From Dichotomocladium elegans (Eukaryota > Mucoromycota > Mucoromycetes > Mucorales > Lichtheimiaceae): a stretch of 64,000 nucleotides of DNA. The stretch spans positions 806,001 to 870,000 of the forward strand of contig JAIXMN010000003.1 in the NCBI GenBank assembly GCA_025716815.1. Direction: 5' to 3'. Below, piece by piece: positions 1-9,818 of the stretch. Within the stretch, counting starts at the first letter, position 1, and every line of letters begins with the position of its first letter. Below the pieces are notes generated by a model. That model saw only the letters and a list, made by a program, of their open reading frames with translations, did not search any database and was not told where the DNA came from. The translations under genes were made by a program, and so were the position numbers.

Positions 1-437
1 TGTACAAGTCCAGCTGCGTTCACTGAAAGGGTTACCATCTCCTTGATTTCCAGCGTATGCCCACCAGCAGTTTCAACTTCCTGGTTGGGGACAACTTTTC
101 TTGGAAGTCCCAGTGCGACCTTAGATGTTACGTATGACGCTGTTGCTCCGCTATCCAAAAGAACCTCGATGGTATTACCATTACATAACATGGAATACAA
201 GGGCAACTGTGTCTGGTTTATTGAATACAATGACTCGATATGTTTGATGTCATTCCGTATGCCTTGTAACATTCCATGTGGTTTTTGTAGCGGTGGGTCT
301 TCGGATAGGTCGATCAGAGGCGCAATTTCTGTCTCCGACATGGGCGTCGTCTTATCCTGGTTCATCGTGTGAAGGGATAGCTTGGTACGCGCCGGGAATC
401 CCTTCAATCCTGACGCGCTTTGACTTTTAAATCATCC
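1..437 (-). mobile_element. Ty3/gypsy pol, 5' end (protease region), partial
   Basis: This is the beginning of the pol reading frame of the retrotransposon whose gag lies just upstream. It is open from a stop near 436 down to the window edge and lies in the -1 frame relative to gag. The translation carries the retropepsin-type active-site motif LLDSGATASYV at about 135-162, the DSGA form typical of Ty3/gypsy proteases. Reverse transcriptase, RNase H and integrase would follow but lie outside the window. The first ATG in this frame is at 365, but expression as a gag-pol fusion through the slippery site at 425-431 is more likely. Truncated only by the window edge. Confidence 0.8.
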
Positions 438-1609
438 CCTTTCGAGGAATGGGCGAACTGTCCCTGCCGGTTCCTCCCGAATGACGGCGAACTACAATTC
501 CGCGCAAGGTGGCCTCTACCGCCGCAATTGTAGCACTGTTTATTTGACATCCTATGTTGGCCAGCGACAAGGCTGGAATTGTTCTGGTTGTGGAACGAAC
601 TGTTGTTGTGCCACTGCTTTCGTCCTTGTCCCCATTGTTGTTGTGGGATTTGGCGGATGGCGTCAAGGTCCATTGGTGTCGGTCCGTTTGGTGGTGGTAT
701 CCCTGGAGTCGAGTTCTGATACGCGGTTGAGGCTGGGATGGACTCTCGAAGCTCTTGCGTATATTGTTGTACTGATTCGTATTCTTCGGCTGCTTCATAG
801 GCATCATGCAGAGTCTTTGGCTTATGAAGAGCGACCTGTAGACAAGGATCATACTCAAGCCCTCTCAAAAAATAGTGGATCGCATCTTCATCCATCATCC
901 CAGGAAGGTCCAGCATGATGTTACGGAAAGCAACAATATACTCATGTATGGATCGTAATGGCATGTTGCGTTGTTTGAGCTCATGGAGGCGGTGGCGGGC
1001 GACCTTGTCGGAATTCCGAGGCTTGAATTCGGCACGGAACATCTCTTGGAAGTCCTGCCAGGTAGCAGGAGTCCGGTTGCTGCCGTCATCTGGATCAATA
1101 GTCGTTTCGAGATGCCGCCACCAAGTAGCAGCGCCATCCCGAAGGAGCGTGGAGGCAAAAGTTACGCGTGGTTTGTCTTCGAGACCGGTGCAGTCGAGAT
1201 ATTTGTCCACCATATGTAGCCATGCTTCCACCTTTGCTGACGAACGCTCACCACGAAACACGTCTGGCTGTACTGGTTTGATAGTCGAGGTAGCACCCCT
1301 GTCTGTTGCTAGGCGTAGCGCCGTCAACTCTGCTTGTTGTGCTTGCATCTGGGTGAGCATTGCATGGATTGTCTCTAACATTTTACTCTGGTCCATGGTT
1401 ACGGCCTTGATAAACTTGTCTGCTAGAACTTGTGCACGGGACTTCAGGCGTTGTAGGTTTACAGGAGTGAAATTTGCGCGGTCGTTCGGAGGTATAAAAA
1501 CTTGCTCGATGTTAGTTTTGTAAAGTTGCTTGTATCCTTCAGGTAGTAATTCAAGTATAAATTCTTGGATCCGGTATTTCTTTTGTTCTTCGGCGGAGAA
1601 AGTTGGCAT
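404..1609 (-). CDS. gag: Ty3/gypsy retrotransposon Gag polyprotein
   Basis: Intact 401-residue capsid/nucleocapsid protein of an LTR retrotransposon. The middle of the protein (about 120-290) has the retrotrans_gag pattern: WWRHLE, then WQDFQEMFRAEFKP, then LRGLEYDP. The C-terminus carries one CCHC zinc knuckle, CYNCGGRGHLARNC, at about residues 359-372, which would bind the element's RNA during packaging. The ATG at 1609 lies only 12 nt from the 3' edge of the LTR, so almost no leader separates the primer-binding site from gag. The frame has no internal stop, which suggests a fairly young insertion. The stop codon is followed by pol in the -1 frame. Confidence 0.9.
   Translation of the reverse strand: MPTFSAEEQKKYRIQEFILELLPEGYKQLYKTNIEQVFIPPNDRANFTPVNLQRLKSRAQVLADKFIKAVTMDQSKMLETIHAMLTQMQAQQAELTALRLATDRGATSTIKPVQPDVFRGERSSAKVEAWLHMVDKYLDCTGLEDKPRVTFASTLLRDGAATWWRHLETTIDPDDGSNRTPATWQDFQEMFRAEFKPRNSDKVARHRLHELKQRNMPLRSIHEYIVAFRNIMLDLPGMMDEDAIHYFLRGLEYDPCLQVALHKPKTLHDAYEAAEEYESVQQYTQELRESIPASTAYQNSTPGIPPPNGPTPMDLDAIRQIPQQQWGQGRKQWHNNSSFHNQNNSSLVAGQHRMSNKQCYNCGGRGHLARNCSSPSFGRNRQGQFAHSSKGDDLKVKARQD
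425..431 (-). promoter_or_regulatory. Canonical -1 ribosomal slippery heptamer at the gag/pol overlap
   Basis: Read on the minus strand, positions 431 to 425 are T TTA AAA with TTA and AAA in the gag frame. This matches the X XXY YYZ consensus for -1 frameshifting. The gag stop is at 406-404, about 19 nt further on, and the pol frame opens just upstream of the heptamer at about 436. Slippage here would join gag to the protease frame. A downstream pseudoknot was not verified. Confidence 0.65.
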
Positions 1610-1618
1610 CAGCTACCA
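1610..1618 (-). other. Candidate primer-binding site
   Basis: Two bases after the inferred LTR end, the minus strand reads TGGTAGCTG, immediately before the gag ATG. A TGG start is what a PBS complementary to a tRNA 3' CCA end requires. The cognate tRNA cannot be named from nine bases. Confidence 0.4.
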
Positions 1619-1620
1619 GT

Positions 1621-1978
1621 TGTCGTTGCCTTGGTCACTGAGATCCTTTTACTGGGGACAACGACGGGTTCACACAGAACAGTGAATGTCACTAAGACGA
1701 TTCGGAAGATAGCGATCGATCCAAAATGATGATGTCCTTTATTCTATATTACTAGTTTGATATTTATACTTTGTTATACATTGGATATCCATAGAGGTTA
1801 TGTAAAAGATATGTCACGCCATGTAGAGCTTGTCAGGCCATAGCGACATAATGTATGCATATGCATACATTGCGGGCATGTGCCTGAGGGCGATGGGATC
1901 AGGTCATTCTAGCGTGCATATGCATGATGCAAAATCTTTACATTCATGCCACGTGACTCGCACGATCAGTCCACGACA
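1621..1978 (-). repeat. 5' LTR of the gypsy element (358 bp)
   Basis: On the minus strand the repeat begins TGTCGTGG (1978-1971) and ends CAACGACA (1628-1621), an 8-bp inverted terminal repeat with one mismatch and the usual TG...CA ends. Inside are a TATAAATA box (1768-1761) and an AATAAA polyadenylation signal (1743-1738), as expected of a promoter/terminator LTR. The partner LTR is off the left edge, so LTR identity and target-site duplication cannot be checked here. A perfect 22-nt palindrome lies at 1850-1871. Confidence 0.7.
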
Positions 1979-1995
1979 CAACAACTGCTGGGAAT

Positions 1996-2003
1996 AAAAA
2001 AAA
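1996..2003 (-). terminator. Pol III-type T8 terminator after the tRNA-like gene
   Basis: An uninterrupted run of eight T on the minus strand lies 12 nt past the end of the tRNA-like acceptor stem. This is the arrangement expected for RNA polymerase III termination. Confidence 0.4.
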
Positions 2004-2014
2004 GTGAGTGGTAT

Positions 2015-2088
2015 TCCCGCCGCAGGGATTCGAGCCCCGGACGGCTGTTTCAGAACAGCCCGTGATAGCCAATGCTATCATTGACGGG
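2015..2088 (-). tRNA. Degenerate tRNA-like gene (tRNA pseudogene or tRNA-derived SINE head)
   Basis: A 73-nt stretch folds partly as a tRNA. The acceptor stem CCCGTCA/CGGCGGG pairs at 6 of 7 positions, the D-arm GATA/TATC holds a GG-containing loop, and the T-arm CGGGG/CCCTG has loop CTCGAAT, which also forms a near-consensus B box. The anticodon arm GGCTG/CAGCC has an abnormal 8-nt loop (TTCTGAAA), two extra bases before it and a short variable region, so the anticodon cannot be assigned safely (CTG or TGA). An eight-T Pol III-type terminator (2003-1996) follows 12 nt downstream. Probably a pseudogene or SINE head, with a small chance of a real divergent tRNA. Confidence 0.4.
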
Positions 2089-3931
2089 TACCTTGTCTCT
2101 CCTGGAGACCCCATTAATTTATCCTGTTCTATTTCCATTTTTGGCCCCCCTCGTATGCGCACCACCAGCCCTAGTAAAAGGCAAGGCTGGTGGGCGCTTC
2201 TATCACTTGTATAACATGTGGAATCCTCCTTTTTATGCTGTTTGAGAATGTTCAAGCATTGCATACTTCTTTTCTCTGGGTAATCATTCTCCATATTGAT
2301 GTCCATAAGTCGAGGTAGATAATAAGCCACATAGATGATAGCTTATACATTACAATGGCTACATGAGACCAAATGTCGAGAAATATATAGATTAAAGAAA
2401 ACAGGTCTTCAGCAGACGCCCAAACCGGCAAACCTTTTGAAGGTAACTCGATTTTAAGAGTTTTTAACCTCATTTTATAGACTAATTCTAAGTTGACTTG
2501 TGTCATCTCCCTTGATTGCTCTTAAAATTACTTATGGTATTCGCTTCAACTGAGTGGCAGAGATCTGTAGCAAAGCGCTGGGTTTATCTCAGGTCGGCAT
2601 TCTCTTTTCCACTCACATAATACTAAATTTTGGAGTATGTATTTAAGATATTGACGCTTTAGGAATACAGTGAGACCGAATAGGAATCCTTATAAAAAGA
2701 GGCATTCCCAACGCTGTTATGTTGCACGCTAGCTATCTTTTCCTCACTGCAAACAGGAGAAATGCGAGCAATGTTGTTGACCAGATTCCGTCTTGAAAAT
2801 GAGAAAGCGTTTAATCTTATTGTTTAAAAGGGGTATTAGGAAACGCAATATTAGAAAGCTGTGGTGCTTTAGTCGTTAATAAGGTGGACTGTAAGAATAC
2901 GATGAGACTCGTGGATGTCTTTTATTCGTATGAAATCGGAATTAAGATCCTCCATCGCTACACATTTATCCACCATTTATATGATACTTCGTCTTGGCGC
3001 GGGTACTCGGAGATGGTAGCACTATTACAGATAAGGTGCCCGTGTGTGTAAATGACCAATATCATCGACTATGTGTCCTTGTCCTTTCAGACCGTCCTCA
3101 CATCAGTAAAACCTCATAAAAACCCGGTGGGAGAAAAATAGAGGAAAAGACGGTGGAAATGGATCTAATAAAACATGGGCTCACCAAGCGGGGTAGTTCG
3201 AAGAAATTGATCAAGATCCGGAAATCCAAGTGCTTCAACTTTGGATATAAGATTTACGCACGCTACAGTATGTCACATCCGAACTCTGATCAGCTGGCGA
3301 CCCAGCCCATCCTCCCGACATATGATGCTACTCTGCATATGCTGGAATCCCTTGAAGATGATCATATTAACGCGATTAGAAAATACTGATGGCACAAGAA
3401 GCAAATTAGACCGTCAAGTTCACACTCCTATCTATCTCAATGGCTTGCTTCCACTACTTCGACCCTTGTTTCCTGACACAGCAGGAAAGGCGTGACCCTG
3501 CAACAATGAGGATGAGTCGATGGCGTTATGTCCATCTCAATGCCCCTGGCTTTTTGCTAGGCAGCTACCGTGACCAGTCAGGATATTCTTCATGGAGTCG
3601 ATAGATCTGGAATGCCATTGTGGTGTCTTCTGCCAAATTATCATGTACTTGACTGTAGTCCCCATCGCCTTTTACTTAGCCATGAAAAGAGTTTGCGTTA
3701 TCTATGGCCCATGGTCCGAAATGGATGTATGTACGGACACGTGCCATGTCTGGAGTGTGCGTGATCGATGCTTGTGGTCATAGTTTTTGTTCATATATGA
3801 AAGAATTCAAGGAAATAGCTGGATTGAGAGGTTCAAGGTGCACGCGCTTGAGCTGGTTCTCGTCCCTGCATACTAATTCATTCCGCGCCGTATTATTTAT
3901 TCTCTTCGCTTCTCTTCCTTACTTTCATGTC
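2089..3931. other. AT-rich intergenic stretch, no recognisable gene
   Basis: No frame here carries a recognisable domain. Short plus-strand open stretches near 3153-3389 and 3570-3780 have no motif I know and are interrupted. The last 60 bases are pyrimidine-rich and form the leader of the first MATE gene. Confidence 0.5.
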
Positions 3932-5499
3932 ATGCTCGTCCATAACGAAACACGTCCGATTATACCAAAGACATCATGGGCAGACGAATTAAAGTGGTTT
4001 CTGAAAAATAGTCTGCCCATCAGTGGGTATTACGTTTTGCTTTTGAGTTCGAGGATGGCCGGTGTGATGGTTCTTGGACATCTTGTGAGTTAGATATGGA
4101 AACTGTGCATCGGTCCTAGCTGAGTGTAGCTCATATTATGTCTAAACAGGGAACTACCGAGCTTGCTGCATCTGCTCTCGGCACCGTCTTCGCGTCGATG
4201 ACTGCATTTAGCGTGACTTACGGCGCCATCAGTGCATTGGACACGTTATGCTCCCAAGCATGGACGGGCGCCCATAACCGAGCACTTTTAGGTGCACATA
4301 TACAGCGAGCAGTGGTCATTCTCGGAAGCATGTATATTATTATTGCTGTATTATGGCTTAATGCAACAAGTCTGTTCCGAATGATCGGTCAAGACGATCA
4401 AATCGCGCATTATGCAGGTAAGTTTGAAGGGAAAACCCAGGAATGATACAAACTCTTCCTTTAGGTGTGTATCTCCGCTATTATTTGATTGGAGCACCTG
4501 CATACAGCTTATTGCAAGTACAGTTGACCCTCCGATGCATGATGTTGAATAACGTACTCAACTTTATGTAGCGAGACACTTCGAAAATATCTACAAGCTC
4601 AAGGCATAATGAGTGCAAGTACATTGGTTCAGATGGTGGTCGTGCCTATCAGCTGGGGACTTGTCTACATACTCACTTACCACACATCGTTCCATTTCAG
4701 GGGCGTTCCCCTTGCCTCGAGCGTCACCTTTTGGCTCATGTTACTCGGCCTTCTAGCCTATACGCGATATATCAGAGGCTCAGAAGCTTGGGGTGGCTGG
4801 AGCCTCCGGACAAGCTTAACAGACTGGCCGATCTTCTTTCGATATGCTCTCCCGGGCATGGTCAACACACTCGCAGAATGGTGGTGCTTTGAGCTCGTGT
4901 CTCTTGGTGCATCCTACCTCGGTCAGGCACCCCTCGCGGCTCAATCAATCCTCATGTGTCTCGATGATATGACGAGTACTCTTGGATGGGGCATCTCAAC
5001 GGCCGCAGCCATTCGGGTCGGCCACCGGATCGGCCACAGTATGCATCCGCACCGGACCATCTATACCGCCTGTGGGCTTGCGTTGATTTTTGGTATCCTA
5101 GCCACGCTCGTGGTCTGGCTTCTGCGGCTTCAGCTTGCGCGGCTTTTTTCATCAGACGTTGAGATAATTGCAATGGTTACGAACATCATACCTTCATTCA
5201 CGACCTATCTCGTGGCTAAGACGGTCGCAAATACCTTGACAGGTGTCCTGCGTGGCATAGGCAGGCCTGATGTTACTGCAAGAATTAATGTGCCGGCTTA
5301 TTACGGTGTAGGCTTTCCTCTCGCTTACTGGGCAGGGTTGAAGGTCGGATGGGGTCTTGCGGGCTTCTGGTCCGGTCTATGCTGTGCCACTATGCTCGCA
5401 GCAACTGGACATGTGGCATATCTCGCATGGTTCGTGGATTGGGATCATGTTACGCAGAAAACTAGGGATAGGATTGAGGCTGAAGAAGAGAATATTTAA
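3932..5499 (+). CDS. MATE-family multidrug/toxin extrusion transporter 1
   Basis: Polytopic membrane antiporter that exports organic cations or other small molecules against H+ or Na+. Substrate unknown. Exons 3932-4084, 4150-4417, 4465-4513 and 4572-5499 give 465 residues, the usual MATE length with about 12 hydrophobic segments. Diagnostic stretches are LDTLCSQAWTGA, RKYLQAQGIM and LRGIGRPD. Phases (0, 1, 2) and the lengths of exons 2 and 3 (268 and 49 nt) match the next gene exactly. The last intron can only be spliced in frame with a GC donor (GCAAGT at 4514) and TAG acceptor. The start was chosen because it is the first ATG in frame after a pyrimidine-rich leader. The N-terminus carries ETRPII, a variant acidic di-leucine sorting signal. 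Confidence 0.9.
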
Positions 5500-6344
5500 T
5501 TTCATGGCGTATTATGACCAGCGGTTTTGCAGCAAGGACGGAAGAACTAGGTCCTCCTGCGATTCATAAACCAATTTATATTAATTCAAATTACAGTTTC
5601 TCTGTCAATGCATTATTTTCATTTCTTGGATGCTTGGTCTGGAGAAAAAAATCACTGATCATAAACTACGCACGAAAAAGAGGATATTCTGGTGTTTTCA
5701 TCTTCTTATTTTCCGTTCCTCTATGAGATATGCTTTGGAGAGATCTCGCCGTTGGAAAGAAAAATCAAGAGACATCATTGGAGACAACATGCAGCAGATG
5801 CAAGGGGTTGTGAGCTTGGCTATCCATGCGTGTCTATTTTTATCAACGACATAAATGAGCTGTTGTTCTTCGTTGTATTATAGTATGCGGGCATGTGCGC
5901 TCGCTGCAATACAGTAAAACCTTGAAAAGTGTTGCTCACATTGCTAAAAAGCATGGTTCATGAGCTAACAATATAACAGGATGTCAAATGATAGGATGGG
6001 GCGATTAGTATGAAAATACAAACTCCCTGCGGAGTCTTTCCGATAATATCCAAGCTCATCCATCATAGGCCGCAGTGTGTTATCAAGCCTCCAAGCTATC
6101 TCGGTTCCGCTTGACATTTTTTTTTTTGGGGGGGGGTCATCGAACCGTAGAGCTGTAGATAAGACGAGTAGTGACCCAGAAATGCACCTTTTACAGCAAG
6201 TATTTCAACTAGGGCATCCTGCATCAAGTACCCGCCGTCTCCTAGCGATGCAATCCGGTGCAATATCCGGCAGATGCAATTCGTATAAAAAGGCGCACAC
6301 CGCGGCCTTCTTCAGGCTTACTCGCTCTTTCTCTCTATCCTGGG
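5500..6344 (+). other. Intergenic region between MATE 1 and MATE 2
   Basis: No gene seen. It holds the 3' flank of MATE 1, a mixed T11/G8 homopolymer run near 6118-6138, and the TATA box of MATE 2. Confidence 0.5.
6284..6290 (+). promoter_or_regulatory. TATA box of MATE 2
   Basis: TATAAAA lies 55 nt upstream of the MATE 2 ATG at 6345, followed by a pyrimidine-rich leader. Spacing and sequence fit a core promoter. Confidence 0.6.
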
Positions 6345-8038
6345 ATGAACCCCATCTCCGAGTCTTCCGGTGAATCAACGCCGTTGATCGCAAAAGAACC
6401 TCAACAGGAATCGACTGCGACAATACGCAGCGAACTGAGCTGGCTGTTCGATAAGAGCATGCCTGTCGTCGGGTCCTGGCTTCTCCACCTCGGCTGCCGG
6501 ATGGGTTTTGTGGCTGCATATGGACATTTGGTATATAAGAATAATTGATGGTATGGTCCCACTTTTCAAGGGAGATGGCTCACTTCCGCACTTTGCATTC
6601 AAGGGCCCTGATGAGCTAGCAGGCTCTGCTCTTGGTTCCATGATTGCCAATGTCACATCTACAAGCCTTATATTTGGTGCACTAAATGCATTGGATACCC
6701 TTTGTTCACAGGCTTGGACAGGCGCTAAGGACAAGCGATTGCTGGGCCTTTACCTGCAAAAGGCGGTGCTCGTGGTTGCAGCCTGGCATGCTGTACTTGC
6801 ACCTTTCTGGTTCTTTGCAGAGCCTTTGTTGGTTGCGATTGGCCAGGAACCACATGTTGCGCATTTAGCAGGTAAGAATCCTCGCAGCGTAGGCTTTCTG
6901 TTTTTTTTTTCTTGCTTGATTTTGTCCGTTCACATCCTACGTTTGTTTATTATATAAGGCATCTTATTACGGTATTCGATCCCAACGGTCCCGGCTCTCT
7001 GCTGTTTGTATGTATTTCTGGTGTGTTCTCTCTGTCGTTCTCTTGACTTACAAAAGGGGAAAAATATACGCATCCTATACCCGCTATTGCTACAGTGAAG
7101 CTCTCCGTAAATATCTCCAAGCTCAGGGCAACATGAGCGCGAGCACAGGTGTGCTCATGGTCTGCACACCAGTGACGCTTGTCCTCACTTACACGCTAAC
7201 ATTCCGCTTTGGCATGGGATTTGAGGGAGTGGCGCTTATGCAATGTCTCTCTCAGTGGGCGATGCTTCTATGCCTCGCAGGCTACACGCGTTATCGCAAA
7301 TACGGGCTTTGCTGGGGTGACGACGCGGATGGGTTCTGGCAAGTTCAAAAGACGCGGAGCGATTGGTGTCTGTTCCTTCGATATGCCGCCCCGGGCATGG
7401 TCAGCACAACCGCTGAATGGTGGTTTCTCGAGCTTTGTTCGCTTGCGGCTTCCTATCTCAGCACGCAACAGCTTGCTGCCCAATCAATCATGATGGTCCT
7501 TGATCAGACCTTGACAGCTCCCGGATGGGGCGTCTCGGCCGCGGCCGCCACACGCATTGGTCATGCCATGGGTAGCAACCAATGGACAGGTACTGCGGTT
7601 CGGACAATCCAAGCGGCTGTTGTACTCGCTGCTGCACTCGCTTCACTCTTCGCGCTCGCACCATCCTATCTTGCGCCCGTCTTTTCCACGAACCAAGAAA
7701 TACTTGCAGTTGTGGTAGCCGTGCTCCCCTTGTTCAGCTGCTACCTCGTCATCAAGGCCGTTTTTCTCACGCTGATGGGCGTTCTGCGCGGCATCGGGCG
7801 TCCTGATATCACCACATACATCAATCTCGTCGTATGCTACTTAATCGGCGTTCCCCTCAGTTACATGCTAACATTCCAGGCAGGATGGGACCTATTTGGC
7901 CTCTGGACCGGTTTGGCGCTTGCCACACTCTTCGCAGCAATCGGCCATTTGGTCTATATTGGCTTCATTGACTGGACGGCGGTGGCACAAAAGGCGCAAA
8001 ACCGCCTGAAGTCAGAGCAACTAGTTCTCAGCAGATGA
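6345..8038 (+). CDS. MATE-family multidrug/toxin extrusion transporter 2
   Basis: Second member of the tandem array. Exons 6345-6530, 6604-6871, 6959-7007 and 7096-8038 encode 481 residues with about 12 membrane segments. It shares LDTLCSQAWTGA, LRKYLQAQGNMSAS, APGMVSTTAEWW and LRGIGRPDIT with MATE 1, and introns 1-3 fall at identical phases and homologous positions, so the pair arose by duplication after intron gain. All donors here are GT (GTATAT, GTAAGA, GTATGT). The N-terminal tail contains ESTPLI, an [DE]xxxL[LI] signal that in fungi can direct AP-3 sorting to the vacuole, so a vacuolar location is possible but inferred. The substrate is not predictable. Confidence 0.9.
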
Positions 8039-8169
8039 AACAAGATCGACAAGCGGCATTATTGTTCGTTCATATCATTATTTAGACTCTACGGAACACC
8101 TTTTCCCCGGTGGAGGAAAGAGAAAGAAAGAGAGAAAGATAGGAGGGGAATTGGGTTTGTTTCCAATAA

Positions 8170-8177
8170 TATAAATA
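8170..8177 (+). promoter_or_regulatory. TATA box of MATE 3
   Basis: TATAAATA lies 68 nt upstream of the MATE 3 ATG at 8245, in the 206-bp gap after MATE 2. Each gene of the array therefore seems to have its own promoter. Confidence 0.5.
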
Positions 8178-8244
8178 CTGGGCAAATCTAATAAATATTT
8201 CCGTGGTTTACCTTTTTCTTAATCAAAACATTGCCGCCGCCTCT

Positions 8245-9818
8245 ATGCATCTGTTGCCTGGACCTAATGCATCGCCAGAACGCATCCCACTCATCCCGAA
8301 AGGTTCATCATCAACGAATAATTTTTCGTGGCTGCTGAATCGTGGGCTAGCCCTCTCGGGAATGTATCTCCTGCACCAGCTGCTTGAATTGACGAATGTC
8401 GCCATGATAGGCCATCTGGTAAGGTGCATCGTGTAGAGGGGGACCATACAAAGTCGGATCTCATCAAGCGTTGGTAAAATGTATAGGGGAAACGTGAATT
8501 AGCCGCAGCCTCTCTCGGAAACATGATCATTATCCTTGGTGGCTACTGCATTACTGTCGGATCTACCGCAACCATTGAAACCTTGTGCTCCCAGGCATGG
8601 ACGGGCGCGCGCGATAAGACGCTGGTCGGACTTTATCTCCAGCGGGCATTAGTAATTCTTCTCGGTGTGCTCTCTCTGATCGCGGTTGTATTCTGGCACG
8701 GTGACCAGCTTCTGACAAGCATGGGCCAAGATCCAGAAATAGCTGCGCTCGCAGGTTCGTTGATCCATCGCTTAGCCTGATACGTAGTGACCGAAAAAAA
8801 GAAGGGATATTAATGCAACTACAATATTCACACAAAAACAGTTGTCTACTTGCGCTATAGCTTTTTTAGCATGGCGGCTTATACCGCCTTCGACGCCTAT
8901 CGCAAATTTCTTCTCGCCCAGGGCGTGGTGCTGCCATCCACCTTTATCCTTATTGGTGCAGTGCCGCTCAATGCTGCGATGCAATTCCTGTTTATATTTG
9001 TTCTAGATTTGGGTCTCCGAGGTGCACCTCTTGCCATGGGGCTTGTGCATCTGCTGATGGTGTTCTCCCTTGTTTCATACGCTACGCTGTACTGTCCAGA
9101 AATCAAGCGCAGCTGGGGCGGATGGTCACTGAAATGCCTGGATCAGTGGGGTCCGTATTTGAAGCAGGCGAGTGGCAATGTGCTCACCATGTGCTGCGAG
9201 TGCTACGTAGTAGAGGCATCTGTTCTCGCCATATCGTATTTGGGTAGGACGGAGATCGCTGCACAATCGATCCTTGCACGTACATATGTGGCGTCCCGCG
9301 TCCTCGGTTTTGGGTTGTCTGCTGCGTCGGCTACTCGCGTGGGAAACGCGCTCGGTCACGGCGCCCCAGAAGACGCCAGACAGATATTTAATGCGGGTTG
9401 CATTCTCAGCATCATCTTCTCGCTGCCCGTGTCGATTCTGTTCTTGTGCACTCGGACATCCTATGGCTACCTTTTCACAGAGGACGAGCAGGTTCTCCGA
9501 CATGTCGCAGACGCATTGCCGATCTTTGCCCTCTTTGAGATCATCAGTACCCTCAGCGGCCACTGCGCTGGCGTCCTACGTGGTCTTGGCCGCCAGCAGA
9601 TATCGGCTGCAGTGGGATTTGTCTCGTATTATCTTATCGGTGGCCCCATTGCCCTGACGCTCGTCTTCAAGGCCGGTTGGTCCGTTACTGGCCTGTGGGT
9701 AGGTCTTGCCGTCGGGTTTTTCTTCTACGCGACAATACAACTTCTGTTTTTGTGCATGGTCAACTGGGACGCCGAATGTCGGAGAGTCGAAGTTCATTTA
9801 GCATTGCAAAAACACTGA
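8245..9818 (+). CDS. MATE-family multidrug/toxin extrusion transporter 3
   Basis: Third tandem copy. Exons 8245-8418, 8487-8754 and 8842-9818 give 472 residues. Intron 1 (phase 0) and intron 2 (phase 1) match the sister genes and exon 2 is again 268 nt, but the 49-nt exon and following exon are fused: the reading frame runs straight through from VVYLRYSFF to FDAYRKFLLAQG, so the third intron is absent. It keeps IETLCSQAWTGARDK and GVLRGLGR. It diverges more than the other two in the C-terminal half. The N-terminal tail has ERIPLI, again an acidic di-leucine motif. Export of organic cations or metabolites is inferred from the family. Confidence 0.9.
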
